Shown here piece after piece: positions 45,500 to 56,611 of a stretch of DNA of 64,000 nucleotides. The position numbers and the translations under genes were made by a program. Each line of letters opens with the position of its first letter. Position 1 is the first letter of the stretch. This stretch comes from Arsukibacterium tuosuense (GTDB lineage Bacteria > Pseudomonadota > Gammaproteobacteria > Enterobacterales > Alteromonadaceae), in assembly GCF_900215315.1 (NCBI RefSeq), contig NZ_OBEB01000006.1, positions 1-64,000 on the forward strand, read 5' to 3'. The notes under the pieces were generated by a model. It saw only the letters and a list, made by a program, of their open reading frames with translations. It was not told the origin of the DNA and did no database searches.

Positions 45500-46555
45500 G
45501 TGAAATTATTAGCTGAACTTGCCGAGCACCTTAATGCTCAGCTAATCGGAGACGCCGCTTGCGGCGTTTCTGCCGTTGCAACGCTTGAAAATGCTGGTAA
45601 TGGCACTATTAGTTTTCTGGCAAATAGTAAATATCGGAAGTTTCTCAGTCAGACTCAGGCCAGCGCGGTCTTAGTTAAAGCTGACGATCTCGCTTTTGTC
45701 GCGCCTGGTGTCAATGCTTTAGTGGTCGCTGACCCTTATGTCGCCTTTGCCCAGATTGCCCGAATGTTAGATAGTACGCCTGATGTTGCCAGCGGTATTC
45801 ATCCGTCTGCTATAATTGATGCCACTGCGGTGCTTGGTGAGAACTGTGCTATCGGGCCTAACGCAGTGATCAGCGCCGGAGCGGTACTTGGCGCCGGCGT
45901 ACAGCTTGGCGCGGGGACGGTGATAGGCCAGGGGGCTGAAATTGGAGCAGATAGCAGGCTATGGGCAAACGTCACGGTTTATCACAATGTCATTATTGGT
46001 GAAAATTGCTTAATTCATAGTGGTGCCGTGATAGGTTCAGATGGGTTTGGTTTTGCGAATAAAGCTGGTAACTGGCTAAAGATTCCGCAAACAGGTATCG
46101 TCAAAATCGGCGATAACTGTGAGATTGGTGCTAATACCACCATCGATCGTGGCGCTATTGACGATACGGTAATTGGTAATAATGTCATAATCGATAACCA
46201 GTGTCAGATAGCACATAACGTCCATATTGGTGACCACAGTGCTCTGGCGGGTGCAACTATTGTTGCAGGCAGCACCAAAATTGGCCGTTATTGTATTTTT
46301 GGTGGCGGGGCAGTGATTAATGGTCATATCGAAATCTGTGACGGTGCTCAGGTTACGGGCATGGCGATGGTAATGAAGCCGATTACAGAAAAAGGCGTAT
46401 ACTCTTCAGGTATACCGGCAACCACTAATCTTGAGTGGCGGAAAAATACAGCAAAACTACGTCAGATTGAGCATCTCTTTGCGCGGGTTAAGCAATTGGA
46501 GCAACAATTACAGCAATTAAGTAGCGGTGGACTGCAACCATCGACAGAGGATTAA
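45500..46555 (+). CDS. lpxD: UDP-3-O-(3-hydroxyacyl)glucosamine N-acyltransferase LpxD
   Basis: Start set to GTG at 45500 ([17 protein letters not shown]), four bases after the skp stop; an in-frame TTG at 45497 is the alternative, and the open frame further upstream overlaps skp. The 351-residue product has the N-terminal uridine-binding domain and then the hexapeptide left-handed helix: [52 protein letters not shown] with the catalytic His. It adds the N-linked acyl chain to lipid A precursor. Confidence 0.94.
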   Translation: MKLLAELAEHLNAQLIGDAACGVSAVATLENAGNGTISFLANSKYRKFLSQTQASAVLVKADDLAFVAPGVNALVVADPYVAFAQIARMLDSTPDVASGIHPSAIIDATAVLGENCAIGPNAVISAGAVLGAGVQLGAGTVIGQGAEIGADSRLWANVTVYHNVIIGENCLIHSGAVIGSDGFGFANKAGNWLKIPQTGIVKIGDNCEIGANTTIDRGAIDDTVIGNNVIIDNQCQIAHNVHIGDHSALAGATIVAGSTKIGRYCIFGGGAVINGHIEICDGAQVTGMAMVMKPITEKGVYSSGIPATTNLEWRKNTAKLRQIEHLFARVKQLEQQLQQLSSGGLQPSTED

Positions 46556-46557
46556 TT

Positions 46558-47010
46558 TTGGCCAATCAACTTAATAGCCTGCAAGTGCAGGAAATTATGG
46601 CGTTGTTACCGCACCGTTATCCGTTTTTATTAATTGATCGGGTGCTGGACTATACGCCAGGTGAGTCGTTAACTGCGTTAAAAAACGTCACGATTAACGA
46701 ACCTATTTTTACCGGCCATTTCCCCGGCATGCCTATTTTCCCCGGGGTATTGATTCTGGAGGCGTTAGCGCAGGCAACCGGCATCCTGGGTTTTAAAACA
46801 GTGACTGAACGCTCAGAAAACGAGCTTTACCTGTTCGCCGCTATTGATGATGCCCGTTTTAAAAAGCCGGTAGTGCCGGGCGATACCATGATCCTGGAAG
46901 TTAAGTTTTTAAAAGAGCGCCGTAATATGTGGAAATTTTACGGAGAAGCCAAAGTGGACGGCGTTATAGTGTGCTCGGCTGAATTAATGTGTGCCAGAAG
47001 AGAGTTATAA
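46558..47010 (+). CDS. fabZ: 3-hydroxyacyl-ACP dehydratase FabZ
   Basis: A 150-residue hot-dog enzyme with catalytic His54 in [20 protein letters not shown] and Glu68. It dehydrates 3-hydroxyacyl-ACP in fatty acid synthesis, in competition with LpxA/LpxD for the same pool. The start is TTG at 46558 (TTG GCC AAT CAA), with agagg seven bases upstream; no ATG fits. Two bases separate it from lpxD. Confidence 0.95.
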   Translation: MANQLNSLQVQEIMALLPHRYPFLLIDRVLDYTPGESLTALKNVTINEPIFTGHFPGMPIFPGVLILEALAQATGILGFKTVTERSENELYLFAAIDDARFKKPVVPGDTMILEVKFLKERRNMWKFYGEAKVDGVIVCSAELMCARREL

Positions 47011-47011
47011 C

Positions 47012-47782
47012 GTGATCCATCCATCAGCAGTAATAGAAAGCAGTGCCAAACTTGGCCAGAATGTGAAAGTGGGCCCTTTTAGTTATATCGGCCATGACGT
47101 GGTACTGGGCGATGATTGTGTGGTTGAACCTCACGTAGTCATTAAAGGCCCCGCGACAATTGGTAAAGGCAACCACTTCTTTCAATTCTGCAGTATTGGT
47201 GAAGCCTGCCAGGATAAAAAATACAAAGGCGAAGCGACAGAACTGATCATTGGCGACTACAACGTTTTCCGGGAAGGTTGCTCAGTCCATCGTGGTACGG
47301 TGCAGGACCAGGGTAAAACCATTATTGGTAACCATAACCTGTTTATGAATACCACCCATATTGCCCATGATTGTGTGATCGGCAGCCATACTATTTTTGC
47401 CAGTGGGGCTCAGGCTGCCGGCCATGTGCATATTGGTGACTGGGCTATTCTCGGTGGTATGACGGGTGTCCATCAGTTTGTCCATATTGGTGCGCATAGC
47501 TTCTGTGGCGGTGGCTCTATCGTGTTAAAAGATGTGCCACCTTACGTAATGGTACATGGCGCACCTTGTCAGCCCGCCGGTATCAACGTTGAAGGGTTAA
47601 AACGTCGTGGTTTTGGCAGTGATGCGCTGTTAGAAATACGCCGGGCATATAAAGAGGTGTATCGCAAAGGTCAGACAGTCGCCGAAGCATTAGCAGCACT
47701 CGAGACAAAAGCAATGGAGTATCCGGAGCTGAAAGCCTTCACAGACTTTATTGCCGGCGCCAGCCGCGGCATAGTCCGCTAA
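47012..47782 (+). CDS. lpxA: UDP-N-acetylglucosamine acyltransferase LpxA
   Basis: Start set to GTG at 47012 (IHPSAVIESSAKLG), one base after the fabZ stop; the frame is open into fabZ but family proteins start here. The 256-residue product is a hexapeptide left-handed helix: VKVGPFSYIGHDVVLGDDCVVEPHVVIKG, HIAHDCVIGSH with the catalytic His, then GGMTGVHQFVHIGAHSFCGGGS and a C-terminal helical domain. It starts lipid A synthesis. A terminator follows, before lpxB. Confidence 0.95.
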   Translation: MIHPSAVIESSAKLGQNVKVGPFSYIGHDVVLGDDCVVEPHVVIKGPATIGKGNHFFQFCSIGEACQDKKYKGEATELIIGDYNVFREGCSVHRGTVQDQGKTIIGNHNLFMNTTHIAHDCVIGSHTIFASGAQAAGHVHIGDWAILGGMTGVHQFVHIGAHSFCGGGSIVLKDVPPYVMVHGAPCQPAGINVEGLKRRGFGSDALLEIRRAYKEVYRKGQTVAEALAALETKAMEYPELKAFTDFIAGASRGIVR

Positions 47783-47810
47783 GCTTTAGTCAACATGATT
47801 AAGTTAAAAC

Positions 47811-47832
47811 GGAGCCCGCTGGCTCCTTTTTT
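47811..47832 (+). terminator. Rho-independent terminator after lpxA
   Basis: Stem ggagcc (47811-47816) / ggctcc (47821-47826) with a 4-base loop and six T. It separates lpxA from lpxB, which are often directly linked in other gammaproteobacteria. Confidence 0.82.
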
Positions 47833-47957
47833 ATGCCACAAAATTCACTTTCACTGGTAAGGCGTCTGGCAACACACATTTGATTGTTTTAAAGGCTTGA
47901 AGTATGCGCTATGCCCTGTGATAGAATCCATAAATTATAAAAGATCTTAGCCAATGA

Positions 47958-49118
47958 ATGAGACCTGCTTTGTCAAAGCTTAATATCGCAATCATTGCCG
48001 GTGAACATTCCGGCGATATCCTGGGTGCCGATTTAATTGAAGCGTTACGCCAGCGCCATCCTGATGCACATTTTTATGGTATAGGTGGGCCGCGGATGCA
48101 GGCGCTGGGCTTTAATGCATTATTCGATATGGAAGAGCTGGCAGTAATGGGCCTGGTTGAAGTACTGGGCAGGCTGCCGCGGCTAATGCAGGTAAAGCGG
48201 GAAATCGTTGCTAACCTGTTAAAAGACCGGCCAGATGTGTTTGTTGGTATAGACGCCCCGGATTTTAATTTGCGGGTAGAGCGGGATTTGAAGCAAGCCG
48301 GGATTAAAACAGTGCATTATGTCAGCCCGTCGGTCTGGGCCTGGCGCCATAAACGAATTTTTAAGATTGCCAAAGCCACCAATCTGGTGCTGTCGCTGTT
48401 ACCTTTTGAAAAAGCGTTTTACGACAAATATCAGGTGCCCTGTACTTTTGTTGGCCATACCATGGCCGATAAAATGCCGCTGGTTGTTGATAAAGCAGAG
48501 CAGAAAACTGTGCTGGAGCTGGACCCCTCCCGACCGGTACTGGCGTTGATGCCGGGCAGTCGTAGTAATGAAATAAAATTACTGGCGCCGGATTTTCTGG
48601 CCGCCGCCAGTTTGTTGCAGCAGCAACAACCAGAACTGCAACTTATTGCCAATATGGTTACAGCGCAAAAAGCAGCGCAATTTGCCGCAATAAAAGCGCA
48701 GTATGCGCCACATCTGAACATCACGGTATTTACCGGTCAGGCGCGGCAGGTACTGCTGGCTGCTGATGCAACCTTTATCACTTCGGGTACCGCAACGCTG
48801 GAAGCGATGTTAGCTAAGTGTTTAATGGTGGTGGCGTACCGGGCAAACTGGTTAACCTATCAGATAGGCCGTCGCCTGGTTAAGCTGGAACATTTCAGTT
48901 TGCCCAATTTACTGGCCGGGCGGGCCATGGTGCCGGAGTTGTTGCAACATCAGGTGACACCAGAGGCGCTGGTCGCAGCGATGGCACCGATGCTGCAAAC
49001 GGATAACAGTAAGTTGCTTGCCGACTACCGGACTATTCATCAACAAATAAAATGTGACGCCAGCGCCCAGGCTGCTGAAGCGATACTGGAGGTAGTACGT
49101 TCTGATGCTATGGCATAG
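47958..49118 (+). CDS. lpxB: Lipid A disaccharide synthase LpxB
   Basis: A 386-residue glycosyltransferase family 19 protein: [19 protein letters not shown] at the N-terminus, [56 protein letters not shown] and [12 protein letters not shown]. It condenses UDP-diacylglucosamine with lipid X. There is a 175-bp gap with a terminator before it, so it should have its own promoter. It overlaps rnhB by 14 bases. Confidence 0.95.
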   Translation: MRPALSKLNIAIIAGEHSGDILGADLIEALRQRHPDAHFYGIGGPRMQALGFNALFDMEELAVMGLVEVLGRLPRLMQVKREIVANLLKDRPDVFVGIDAPDFNLRVERDLKQAGIKTVHYVSPSVWAWRHKRIFKIAKATNLVLSLLPFEKAFYDKYQVPCTFVGHTMADKMPLVVDKAEQKTVLELDPSRPVLALMPGSRSNEIKLLAPDFLAAASLLQQQQPELQLIANMVTAQKAAQFAAIKAQYAPHLNITVFTGQARQVLLAADATFITSGTATLEAMLAKCLMVVAYRANWLTYQIGRRLVKLEHFSLPNLLAGRAMVPELLQHQVTPEALVAAMAPMLQTDNSKLLADYRTIHQQIKCDASAQAAEAILEVVRSDAMA

Positions 49119-49698
49119 ACCTGAAGTACAACTATTGTGCGGTGTCGATGAAGTGGGCCGTGGGCCATTGATTGGCGCCGTGGTCACTGCTGCGGTTATT
49201 CTTGACCCGGCAAGGCCAATTGCCGGTCTGACTGACTCGAAAAAGCTCAGTGCTGCTAAACGTGAAGCGCTTGCACAGCAAATAAAAGAGCGGGCGCTGT
49301 GCTGGGCGCTTGGCCGCGCTGAGCCGGCAGAAATAGACCAGCTCAACATCTTGCATGCCACCATGCTGGCCATGCAGCGCGCTGTGGCAACCTTAACAAT
49401 TCAGCCTGAATGGGTGATGATTGATGGTAACCGCTGCCCCGAACTGCCCATGCCGGCAACCGCCGTAGTGAAAGGTGATAGTCTGGTGCCGGAGATCAGT
49501 GCCGCATCTATTCTGGCGAAAGTAGCCAGGGATGCAGAAATGTTAGAATTAGCAGCGCGTTACCCGCAATTTGGCTTTGCTGCGCACAAAGGTTATCCGA
49601 CAGCACAACATCTGGCCGCGATCAGCGAGCATGGTATTCTGGCTGAGCACAGGCGCAGTTTTAAACCGGTGCGCTTAATCGCCGGGCAACTTACCTGA
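49105..49698 (+). CDS. rnhB: Ribonuclease HII
   Basis: A 197-residue RNase HII with the acidic active site: [12 protein letters not shown] (Asp15, Glu16), WVMIDGN, and [20 protein letters not shown] near 130-150. It removes ribonucleotides from DNA. It starts at ATG 49105 inside the end of lpxB and its stop overlaps the dnaE ATG (TGATG). The order lpxB-rnhB-dnaE is conserved. Confidence 0.95.
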   Translation: MLWHRPEVQLLCGVDEVGRGPLIGAVVTAAVILDPARPIAGLTDSKKLSAAKREALAQQIKERALCWALGRAEPAEIDQLNILHATMLAMQRAVATLTIQPEWVMIDGNRCPELPMPATAVVKGDSLVPEISAASILAKVARDAEMLELAARYPQFGFAAHKGYPTAQHLAAISEHGILAEHRRSFKPVRLIAGQLT

Positions 49699-52600
49699 TG
49701 AATACGCCTGCTTTTATTCACCTGCGGGTACACAGCGATTTCTCGATGATCGACGGTGTGGCCAAGGTCAAGCCTATTGTTAAAGCGGCCGCCGCAGCAC
49801 AGATGCCGGCGCTGGCGCTAACTGATCAGATGAACTTTTGTGGGCTGGTCCGGTTTTACAGTGCCGCCCATGATGCCGGCATTAAACCACTTATTGGCGT
49901 TGACTGCTGGGTGCAGCATCCGCTGCTGGGTAACGAAAGTGCCCGTTTACTGTTGCTGGCTATGGACAATGTTGGTTATCAGAACCTGACCATGTTAATT
50001 TCCAAAGCTTATCTACGCGGCCATGTTGCCGGCAGGCCGCAGCTTGATCATCAATGGCTGGCCGAGCACAACAGTGGCCTGATTGTACTGTCAGGTGGCA
50101 AGGATGGCCCGCTTGGCAAAGCACTGGTAAAGGAAAACCCGCAGTCGGTAACTGAGTTAGTTAGTTTTTATCAGCAGTATTTCCCTGACCGCTTTTATCT
50201 GGAGCTGATTCGTACCAACCGGCCGGATGAAGAGCGTTATATTCAAAAAGCCGTGCTGTTAGCCGAGCAACAGCAATTGCCGGTTGTCGCCACCAATGAA
50301 GTAGTGTTTTTGCAGGCCAGTGATTATCCGGCTCACGAAATCCGGGTGGCGATTCATGACGGCTTTACCCTCGACGACAAACGCCGGCCAAAGTACTACT
50401 CTGAACAGCAGTACCTGCGTACCGAGCAGGAAATGCTGGAATTATTTGCCGATATTCCGGAGGCGCTGGAAAACAGCGTCGAAATCGCCCGGCGCTGCAA
50501 CGTGACTATCCGCCTCGGTGAATACTTTTTACCAGCGTTTCCGACCGGCGGCATGACCGACGGCGATTTTCTGGTACTGAAGTCACAGGAGGGCCTGGAG
50601 CAGCGGCTGCTCCAGTTATTCCCGGACGAAGCAGAACGTAAAGCTAAACGGCCACCCTATGATGAGCGCTTACAGATAGAACTGGATGTAATTAACCAGA
50701 TGGGTTTCCCGGGCTACTTTCTGGTGGTAATGGAGTTTATTCAGTGGAGTAAAGATAACGATATTCCGGTTGGCCCTGGCCGGGGGTCGGGTGCCGGCTC
50801 GCTGGTAGCTTATGCGCTGAAAATTACCGATTTAGATCCGCTGGAATTTGATTTACTGTTTGAACGGTTTCTGAATCCGGAGCGGGTATCGATGCCCGAT
50901 TTTGATGTCGATTTCTGTATGGATCGGCGCGACGAGGTAATAGACCACGTTGCAGAGATGTATGGCCGCGAAGCAGTATCGCAGATTATTACATTCGGTA
51001 CCATGGCCGCCAAGGCGGTTATCCGCGATGTGGGCCGGGTGCTCGGCCACCCTTATGGCTTTGTCGACCGTATTTCCAAGTTAATTCCACCTACCCCGGG
51101 CATGACCCTGGAGCAAGCCTTTAAAGAAGAGCCACGCTTACCCGAGCTGTACGCGCAGGACCAGGAAGTTAAAGACTTAATTGATATGGCGCGGCAGCTG
51201 GAAGGCGTTACCCGTAATGCCGGTAAGCACGCCGGTGGCGTGGTGATAGCCCCAACTAAAATTACTGACTTTTCACCGTTATATTGCGATGACGAGGGCA
51301 ATAATCCGGTTACTCAGTTTGATAAGAACGATGTTGAATATGCAGGCTTAGTTAAATTCGACTTCCTTGGTTTACGTACTCTGACTATATTGCAGTGGGC
51401 GGTCAATATGGCCAACAGCCGGTTGCAGAAAGAGGGGCGCAAACCGGTTGATATTAACAGTATTCCACTGGTTGATAAGCGCAGTTTCGATTTACTGCAG
51501 CGCGCCGATACCACTGCGGTATTTCAGCTGGAATCGCGCGGCATGAAAGACTTGATCCGCCGCCTGCAACCAGACTGTTTCGAAGATATGATCGCCCTGG
51601 TGGCGCTGTTCCGGCCAGGCCCGCTGCAATCGGGCATGGTTGATAACTTTATTGACCGTAAACGTGGTCGCGAAGAAATCTCCTACCCGGACGCCACCTG
51701 GCAGCATGATTCATTAAAGCCTATTTTGGACCCTACTTACGGCATTATTCTGTATCAGGAACAGGTAATGCAGATTGCTCAGGTGCTGTCGGGCTATTCG
51801 CTCGGCGGCGCTGACTTATTACGCCGCGCCATGGGTAAGAAAAAGCCGGAAGAAATGGCTAAGCAACGCGACGCCTTTCAGGAAGGTGCTGCTAAAAATG
51901 GTATTGACCCTGAGCTGGCGATTAAAATATTCGATCTGGTAGAGAAGTTTGCCGGTTACGGCTTTAACAAGTCGCACTCTGCAGCCTATGCGCTGGTGTC
52001 GTATCAGACGTTATGGATGAAAGCACACTTTCCGGCCGAGTTTATGGCAGCGGTAATGTCAGCTGACATGGATAACACCGATAAAATCGTGACCCTGGTG
52101 GATGAGTGCGAGCGAATGAAGCTAAAGCTGAACCCGCCAGATGTGAACAGTGGTCAGTATAAGTTTACCGTTAACGAGCAGGGCCATATTGTCTATGGTA
52201 TTGGCGCAATTAAAGGCGTGGGTGAAAGCCCGATTGACGCTATTATTGAGGCGCGCAGCGAATACGGCAGCTTTAATGATCTGTTCGACTTTTGCGCTAA
52301 AGTCGATTTAAAACGCTTAAATCGCCGGGTAATGGAAAAACTGATTTTGTCCGGTGCGATGGATCGACTGGGGCCACACCGGGCGGCATTAATGGCCAGC
52401 CTGGAAGAGGCCATGAAAAAGGCCGAGCAGCACGCGAAAGCACAGGCCGTCGGCCAGGATGATTTATTTGGCTTACTAAGCCCGGAGCCCGAGACATCGG
52501 CAGCCGCCTTTAAGCAGGTACCACAATGGCCGGATGAAGTCTGGCTGGATGGTGAGCGGGAGACATTGGGGCTGTATTTAACCGGTCACCCGATTAACCG

Positions 52601-53168
52601 TTACGCAGATGAAATTCGCCATTATGTCTCGTGTCGCTTAGTGGAATTGCAACCCACTAAAAAAGATCAGAGCGTGCAGGTTGCAGGTTTAGTAGTGTCA
52701 GTGCGGGTCATGATCAACAAAAAGGGCCGGCGCTGGGCCATAGTCACCCTGGATGATAAATCAGCCCGTTTGGATGTGCGCTTTTTCCCGGAACAGCTGG
52801 AAACCTTTGAGGAATTGCTGCAAAAAGACCGTATTCTGGTTATCACCGGACAGGTCAGCTTTGATGATTTTAATGGTGGCCTTACAATGTCGGGCCGCGA
52901 TGTCAGCGAAATAACGGCGGTACGTGAAAAATCGCTGAAATCTTTGAATATCACTGTACAATCGCCGCAAATAGACCACAATTACCTGCAAAGATTGCAG
53001 CAGGTACTGGATGAATTCAAAGCCGGTACGGTACCCGTTACTATCAGGTACCAACGACAGGAAGGGCAGGTAACACTGCAGTTAGGGACAGCCTGGTGGG
53101 TGACGCCCGCCGACGCTTTGTTGCATCAGTTAAAACAATTAGCAACAATAGAACTGGAATTTAATTAA
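49698..53168 (+). CDS. dnaE: DNA polymerase III alpha subunit
   Basis: A 1156-residue replicative polymerase (1160 in E. coli). N-terminal PHP domain ([15 protein letters not shown]), palm with the catalytic Asp pair in [65 protein letters not shown], and a C-terminal helix-hairpin-helix and OB fold ([29 protein letters not shown]). It synthesises the chromosome with the beta clamp. Followed by accA after 17 bases. Confidence 0.97.
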   Translation: MNTPAFIHLRVHSDFSMIDGVAKVKPIVKAAAAAQMPALALTDQMNFCGLVRFYSAAHDAGIKPLIGVDCWVQHPLLGNESARLLLLAMDNVGYQNLTMLISKAYLRGHVAGRPQLDHQWLAEHNSGLIVLSGGKDGPLGKALVKENPQSVTELVSFYQQYFPDRFYLELIRTNRPDEERYIQKAVLLAEQQQLPVVATNEVVFLQASDYPAHEIRVAIHDGFTLDDKRRPKYYSEQQYLRTEQEMLELFADIPEALENSVEIARRCNVTIRLGEYFLPAFPTGGMTDGDFLVLKSQEGLEQRLLQLFPDEAERKAKRPPYDERLQIELDVINQMGFPGYFLVVMEFIQWSKDNDIPVGPGRGSGAGSLVAYALKITDLDPLEFDLLFERFLNPERVSMPDFDVDFCMDRRDEVIDHVAEMYGREAVSQIITFGTMAAKAVIRDVGRVLGHPYGFVDRISKLIPPTPGMTLEQAFKEEPRLPELYAQDQEVKDLIDMARQLEGVTRNAGKHAGGVVIAPTKITDFSPLYCDDEGNNPVTQFDKNDVEYAGLVKFDFLGLRTLTILQWAVNMANSRLQKEGRKPVDINSIPLVDKRSFDLLQRADTTAVFQLESRGMKDLIRRLQPDCFEDMIALVALFRPGPLQSGMVDNFIDRKRGREEISYPDATWQHDSLKPILDPTYGIILYQEQVMQIAQVLSGYSLGGADLLRRAMGKKKPEEMAKQRDAFQEGAAKNGIDPELAIKIFDLVEKFAGYGFNKSHSAAYALVSYQTLWMKAHFPAEFMAAVMSADMDNTDKIVTLVDECERMKLKLNPPDVNSGQYKFTVNEQGHIVYGIGAIKGVGESPIDAIIEARSEYGSFNDLFDFCAKVDLKRLNRRVMEKLILSGAMDRLGPHRAALMASLEEAMKKAEQHAKAQAVGQDDLFGLLSPEPETSAAAFKQVPQWPDEVWLDGERETLGLYLTGHPINRYADEIRHYVSCRLVELQPTKKDQSVQVAGLVVSVRVMINKKGRRWAIVTLDDKSARLDVRFFPEQLETFEELLQKDRILVITGQVSFDDFNGGLTMSGRDVSEITAVREKSLKSLNITVQSPQIDHNYLQRLQQVLDEFKAGTVPVTIRYQRQEGQVTLQLGTAWWVTPADALLHQLKQLATIELEFN

Positions 53169-53185
53169 TTAGGTAGTGATAGTCG

Positions 53186-54142
53186 ATGATGCTGAATTAT
53201 TTAGAGTTTGAGCAGCCGATTGCTGAACTTGAAGCAAAAATAGACGAATTGCGTAACGTCAGTCGCAATGGCGACTACGATCTTGGTTTAGAAGAAGAGA
53301 TCAACAAACTAAAAGAAAAAAGTCTGGGTTTAACCAAGAAAATATTTTCTGAACTGGGTGCCTGGCAGGTCGCGCAAATGGCCCGCCATCCCCGCCGCCC
53401 TTATACACTGGACTACCTGAAACACATTTTCACTGATTTTGATGAGCTGGCTGGCGATCGCACCTATGCTAATGACAGTGCTATTGTCGCGGGTACTGCC
53501 CGGATTGGCGATCATGCCGTGATGGTTATTGGTCACCAGAAAGGCCGTGATACCCGCGAAAAAATCCGCCGTAACTTCGGTATGCCACGGCCGGAAGGCT
53601 ATCGCAAAGCGCTACGCCTGATGGAAATGGCTGAACGTTTCAAGATGCCAATAATTACGTTTATTGATACGCCTGGTGCCTATCCGGGCATAGGCGCGGA
53701 AGAACGTGGTCAGTCAGAAGCCATAGCCCGTAACCTGAAAGTGATGGCGGGTTTAAAAGTACCGGTAATTTGCACTGTTATAGGTGAGGGCGGTTCAGGT
53801 GGTGCCCTGGCAATTGGTGTTGGCGATCGGGTTAACATGCTGCAGTTCAGTACCTATTCGGTTATCTCACCGGAAGGCTGTGCATCCATTCTGTGGAAAA
53901 GTGCTGAAAAAGCACCGCTGGCCGCTGATGCGATGGGAATTACTGCTGAGCGTTTAAAAGAACTGGATTTAATTGACGCTGTTATTCCGGAACCGCTTGG
54001 CGGAGCCCATCGTGCGCCGGAGCAAATGGCCCAAACCCTGAAAAAGACCTTACTAAAAGATCTGGATAAACTGCAGCAACTGGACACCAAAACGCTGCTG
54101 GATAACCGCTATAAACGACTGATGTCATTTGGTTATTGCTAA
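53186..54142 (+). CDS. accA: Acetyl-CoA carboxylase carboxyltransferase alpha subunit
   Basis: A 318-residue protein of standard length. An N-terminal helical pair ([17 protein letters not shown]) is followed by the crotonase-like carboxyltransferase core: [65 protein letters not shown] and [15 protein letters not shown]. It transfers CO2 to acetyl-CoA with AccD. Two adjacent ATGs (53186, 53189) could start it. A terminator follows at 54162. Confidence 0.97.
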   Translation: MMLNYLEFEQPIAELEAKIDELRNVSRNGDYDLGLEEEINKLKEKSLGLTKKIFSELGAWQVAQMARHPRRPYTLDYLKHIFTDFDELAGDRTYANDSAIVAGTARIGDHAVMVIGHQKGRDTREKIRRNFGMPRPEGYRKALRLMEMAERFKMPIITFIDTPGAYPGIGAEERGQSEAIARNLKVMAGLKVPVICTVIGEGGSGGALAIGVGDRVNMLQFSTYSVISPEGCASILWKSAEKAPLAADAMGITAERLKELDLIDAVIPEPLGGAHRAPEQMAQTLKKTLLKDLDKLQQLDTKTLLDNRYKRLMSFGYC

Positions 54143-54161
54143 TTTATTACCCAGCATCAGA

Positions 54162-54188
54162 AAACCAGCGCTTGTCGCTGGTTTTTTT
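54162..54188 (+). terminator. Rho-independent terminator after accA
   Basis: Stem accagcg (54164-54170) / cgctggt (54176-54182) with a 5-base loop and a run of seven T. It ends the long core run; tilS begins 70 bases later. Confidence 0.87.
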
Positions 54189-54258
54189 ATCCGGATAATA
54201 GCCCGGCGGGCAATTAATACTGTTGATCAATTCACCACAATTACCATGGTAACAAACA

Positions 54259-55563
54259 ATGGCAATGCTTAACGCTACTGATCTTGCAGCAACGCTTGAG
54301 ACCGAAGGTGTCAGCACGGTAGTTTTAGCGCTCAGTGGCGGCCTGGATTCAATGGTGCTGCTGGAGCTGCTGCATCAGGCCCGGCAATTAAAAACGTTCC
54401 GGCTGCAGGCTGTGTATATTAATCATGGCCTGAGCCCGGATGCAACGCTTTGGGCTGAGCATTGTGCCCGCGCCTGTGCCGAGCGCAACATTGAGTTTAC
54501 TAGCCGGCAAATTATGGTAAATAGCTCTGCTAATATTGAGGCGGCTGCCCGTGATGGTCGTTACCAGGCTCTGACGCATTTTATTGATTCTGAAAATTGT
54601 GCATTGCTGACTGCGCACCATGCTGACGATCAGCTGGAAACCTTAATGCTGGCTTTAAAACGCGGCGCTGGCGTGGCCGGGCTGAGTGGTATGGCGCTGA
54701 AACGTCCGTTTGCTAAAGGAAAGTTGTTACGGCCCCTGTTGAATTGTAGCCGGCAGCATATTCTGGCGTTTGCCCGCCAGCATCAGTTGCGTTGGGTGGA
54801 AGATAGCAGCAATACAGACAACCGGTTTGATCGCAATTATATACGCAATGTCATTACACCTTTGCTAACCGGACGCTGGCCGGCTTTTACCGATACAGCG
54901 CTTCGCAGCATGCAACATCTGGCTGAGCAGCAGCAACTGTCAGATTTCTACACAGAACAGGCGATGGCCCTTTGTCGCTGCGATACAGAGTGGCAGTTGA
55001 ATTTAACGGTGTTGCAACAGCAAATACCATTGCAGCAAGATTTAGTTATTCGCCGCTGGCTGGCCCGGTTTCAGTTAAACCCGTCCAGCCAATGGCTGCA
55101 AACATTAAGACAGCAGGTAATTAACGCTCGTCAGGATGCCATGCCACTGTTGGTATTAGGGGGGTATCAGCTACGACGATACAACCAGCGGTTGTACCTT
55201 GAACAGCATGACACGCAACCGGCAATTTCTTGCCGTCTGTGCTGGAGTATGCAAAGTAATCTGACATTGCCTGGCGGGCTTGGCACGCTTAGGGTGTTTA
55301 ATGAACAGGGACCAGGACGTCTGGCAATGGTTCGTTCAGAGGTAAGCGTCGTCTTCGGCCAACTGAGTTTGCCTTTCAAGCCTGCAGACCAGCTTCAGCA
55401 CAAGCCGCTTAAACAATGGTTTAAGCTGTGGCATTTACCGCCATGGCAACGTGGTAAGGTGCCACTGTTGTTACATGACGATAAACTGATTGCTGTTGCG
55501 GGTTATGCTTCTGCCGTTAGCACGAAACTGGCGGACTGCTGGCTTGACTGGTCGCAAAACTGA
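54259..55563 (+). CDS. tilS: tRNA(Ile)-lysidine synthase
   Basis: A 434-residue N-type ATP pyrophosphatase: PP-loop LSGGLDSMVLLELL at 25-38, YINHGLSPDATLWAEHC, LTAHHADDQLETLMLALKRGAGVAGLSGM and RWVEDSSNTDNRFDRNYIRN. It makes lysidine at position 34 of the AUA-reading isoleucine tRNA. The C-terminal domains are present. Its last 47 bases overlap the convergent diguanylate cyclase gene. Confidence 0.95.
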   Translation: MAMLNATDLAATLETEGVSTVVLALSGGLDSMVLLELLHQARQLKTFRLQAVYINHGLSPDATLWAEHCARACAERNIEFTSRQIMVNSSANIEAAARDGRYQALTHFIDSENCALLTAHHADDQLETLMLALKRGAGVAGLSGMALKRPFAKGKLLRPLLNCSRQHILAFARQHQLRWVEDSSNTDNRFDRNYIRNVITPLLTGRWPAFTDTALRSMQHLAEQQQLSDFYTEQAMALCRCDTEWQLNLTVLQQQIPLQQDLVIRRWLARFQLNPSSQWLQTLRQQVINARQDAMPLLVLGGYQLRRYNQRLYLEQHDTQPAISCRLCWSMQSNLTLPGGLGTLRVFNEQGPGRLAMVRSEVSVVFGQLSLPFKPADQLQHKPLKQWFKLWHLPPWQRGKVPLLLHDDKLIAVAGYASAVSTKLADCWLDWSQN

Positions 55564-56491
55564 CTTTTGCAGCGCTGCTGAGAGCTTCGCGGCCTGTCTG
55601 GCGTAAATTGGCTTTACCGGAGGCTTTCGCTTCATACAGAGCCCGGTCAGCGGCAGCAAAGAATTGCTCAGCCGTCTGCAGCGGTTGCATGTAGGCCAAG
55701 CCAGCACTGGCACTGATCCCGTACTGGCTGCACTTATGATGCTGATTAATGGCTTTTAACAAGCGGCGGGCAACCAAATCTGCGCTGTCCGCATCATCGT
55801 CAGCCAGAATGACCGCAAATTCGTCACCACCAAACCGAAACAGGCTGTCGGTTTGTCTTAATGCTTCACGCATACAGTCAGCGACAACTATCAGCAACTC
55901 ATCACCCGTAGCATGGCCGTAATTATCATTGAGTTGTTTAAAATTATCCAAATCTAATAGCAACAGAGCACAGGGCTGTTGCCGGCGGCGGGATAACTGA
56001 ATAGCTTTGGCAAAGCTGTCGTCAAAAAATCGACGATTACCAAGCGCTGTCAGCGGATCTTTCAGGGCCATTTGTTGCAGGCGGGCCACCACTAGGGCGT
56101 TGCGCAGGGCAAATAGCCATTCGCTCTCCAGCAACACCAGGTCTCGTTGTTGCATCGGACTGAATGGTTGGTCGCTGTGGTAATGCACTTCAGCCAGGCA
56201 CTGTTGATTAAGCACCAACAGACTTTTATAGCTGTGAATACTATTGACCGAGCCGGCTGCACTATGCTCCCCAAAAGCAGTATTAAGCCGGATGCCGGTA
56301 ATGCTGAGCAATCGGCCGACGTACATGGAGAAGATATCCAGCTGTTGCTGAATATCCAGGCTGGTTTGCAGCTGGCTGGTCAGGGTCTGTTCGCTACAGT
56401 CAGGCAAGCTGTCAGCCTGCTGACAACGGTTTAACGCCGCATAGCTGGGAGCGACATCAAGTGCTAACTCCCGGGTCATAATACAGTCCAT
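55517..56491 (-). CDS. Diguanylate cyclase with degenerate GAF-like N-terminus
   Basis: A 324-residue protein. The N-terminal ~145 residues look like a degenerate GAF-type sensor (SMYVGRLLSITGIRL ... SLLVLNQQCLAEVHYHSDQPFSPMQQRDL). The GGDEF domain from about 147 has DPLTALGNRRFFDDSF, DLDNFKQLNDNYGHATGD, active site GGDEF in LFRFGGDEFAVIL, and an RQTD inhibitory site five residues before it. It should synthesise cyclic di-GMP. There are no membrane segments. It runs tail to tail into tilS by 47 bases. Confidence 0.9.
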   Translation of the reverse strand: MDCIMTRELALDVAPSYAALNRCQQADSLPDCSEQTLTSQLQTSLDIQQQLDIFSMYVGRLLSITGIRLNTAFGEHSAAGSVNSIHSYKSLLVLNQQCLAEVHYHSDQPFSPMQQRDLVLLESEWLFALRNALVVARLQQMALKDPLTALGNRRFFDDSFAKAIQLSRRRQQPCALLLLDLDNFKQLNDNYGHATGDELLIVVADCMREALRQTDSLFRFGGDEFAVILADDDADSADLVARRLLKAINQHHKCSQYGISASAGLAYMQPLQTAEQFFAAADRALYEAKASGKANLRQTGREALSSAAKVSFATSQASSPPVSC

Positions 56492-56611
56492 TACCAGTCC
56501 TTCTTAAACGGTTATGACTGGTTAAAGCAAAAATCAAGCCAAATGTTAAATTTATTATATTTCAATGTGTTATGGTCATGCTAAGCGATGAGGTCAAGCT
56601 TTTGACGTGGT

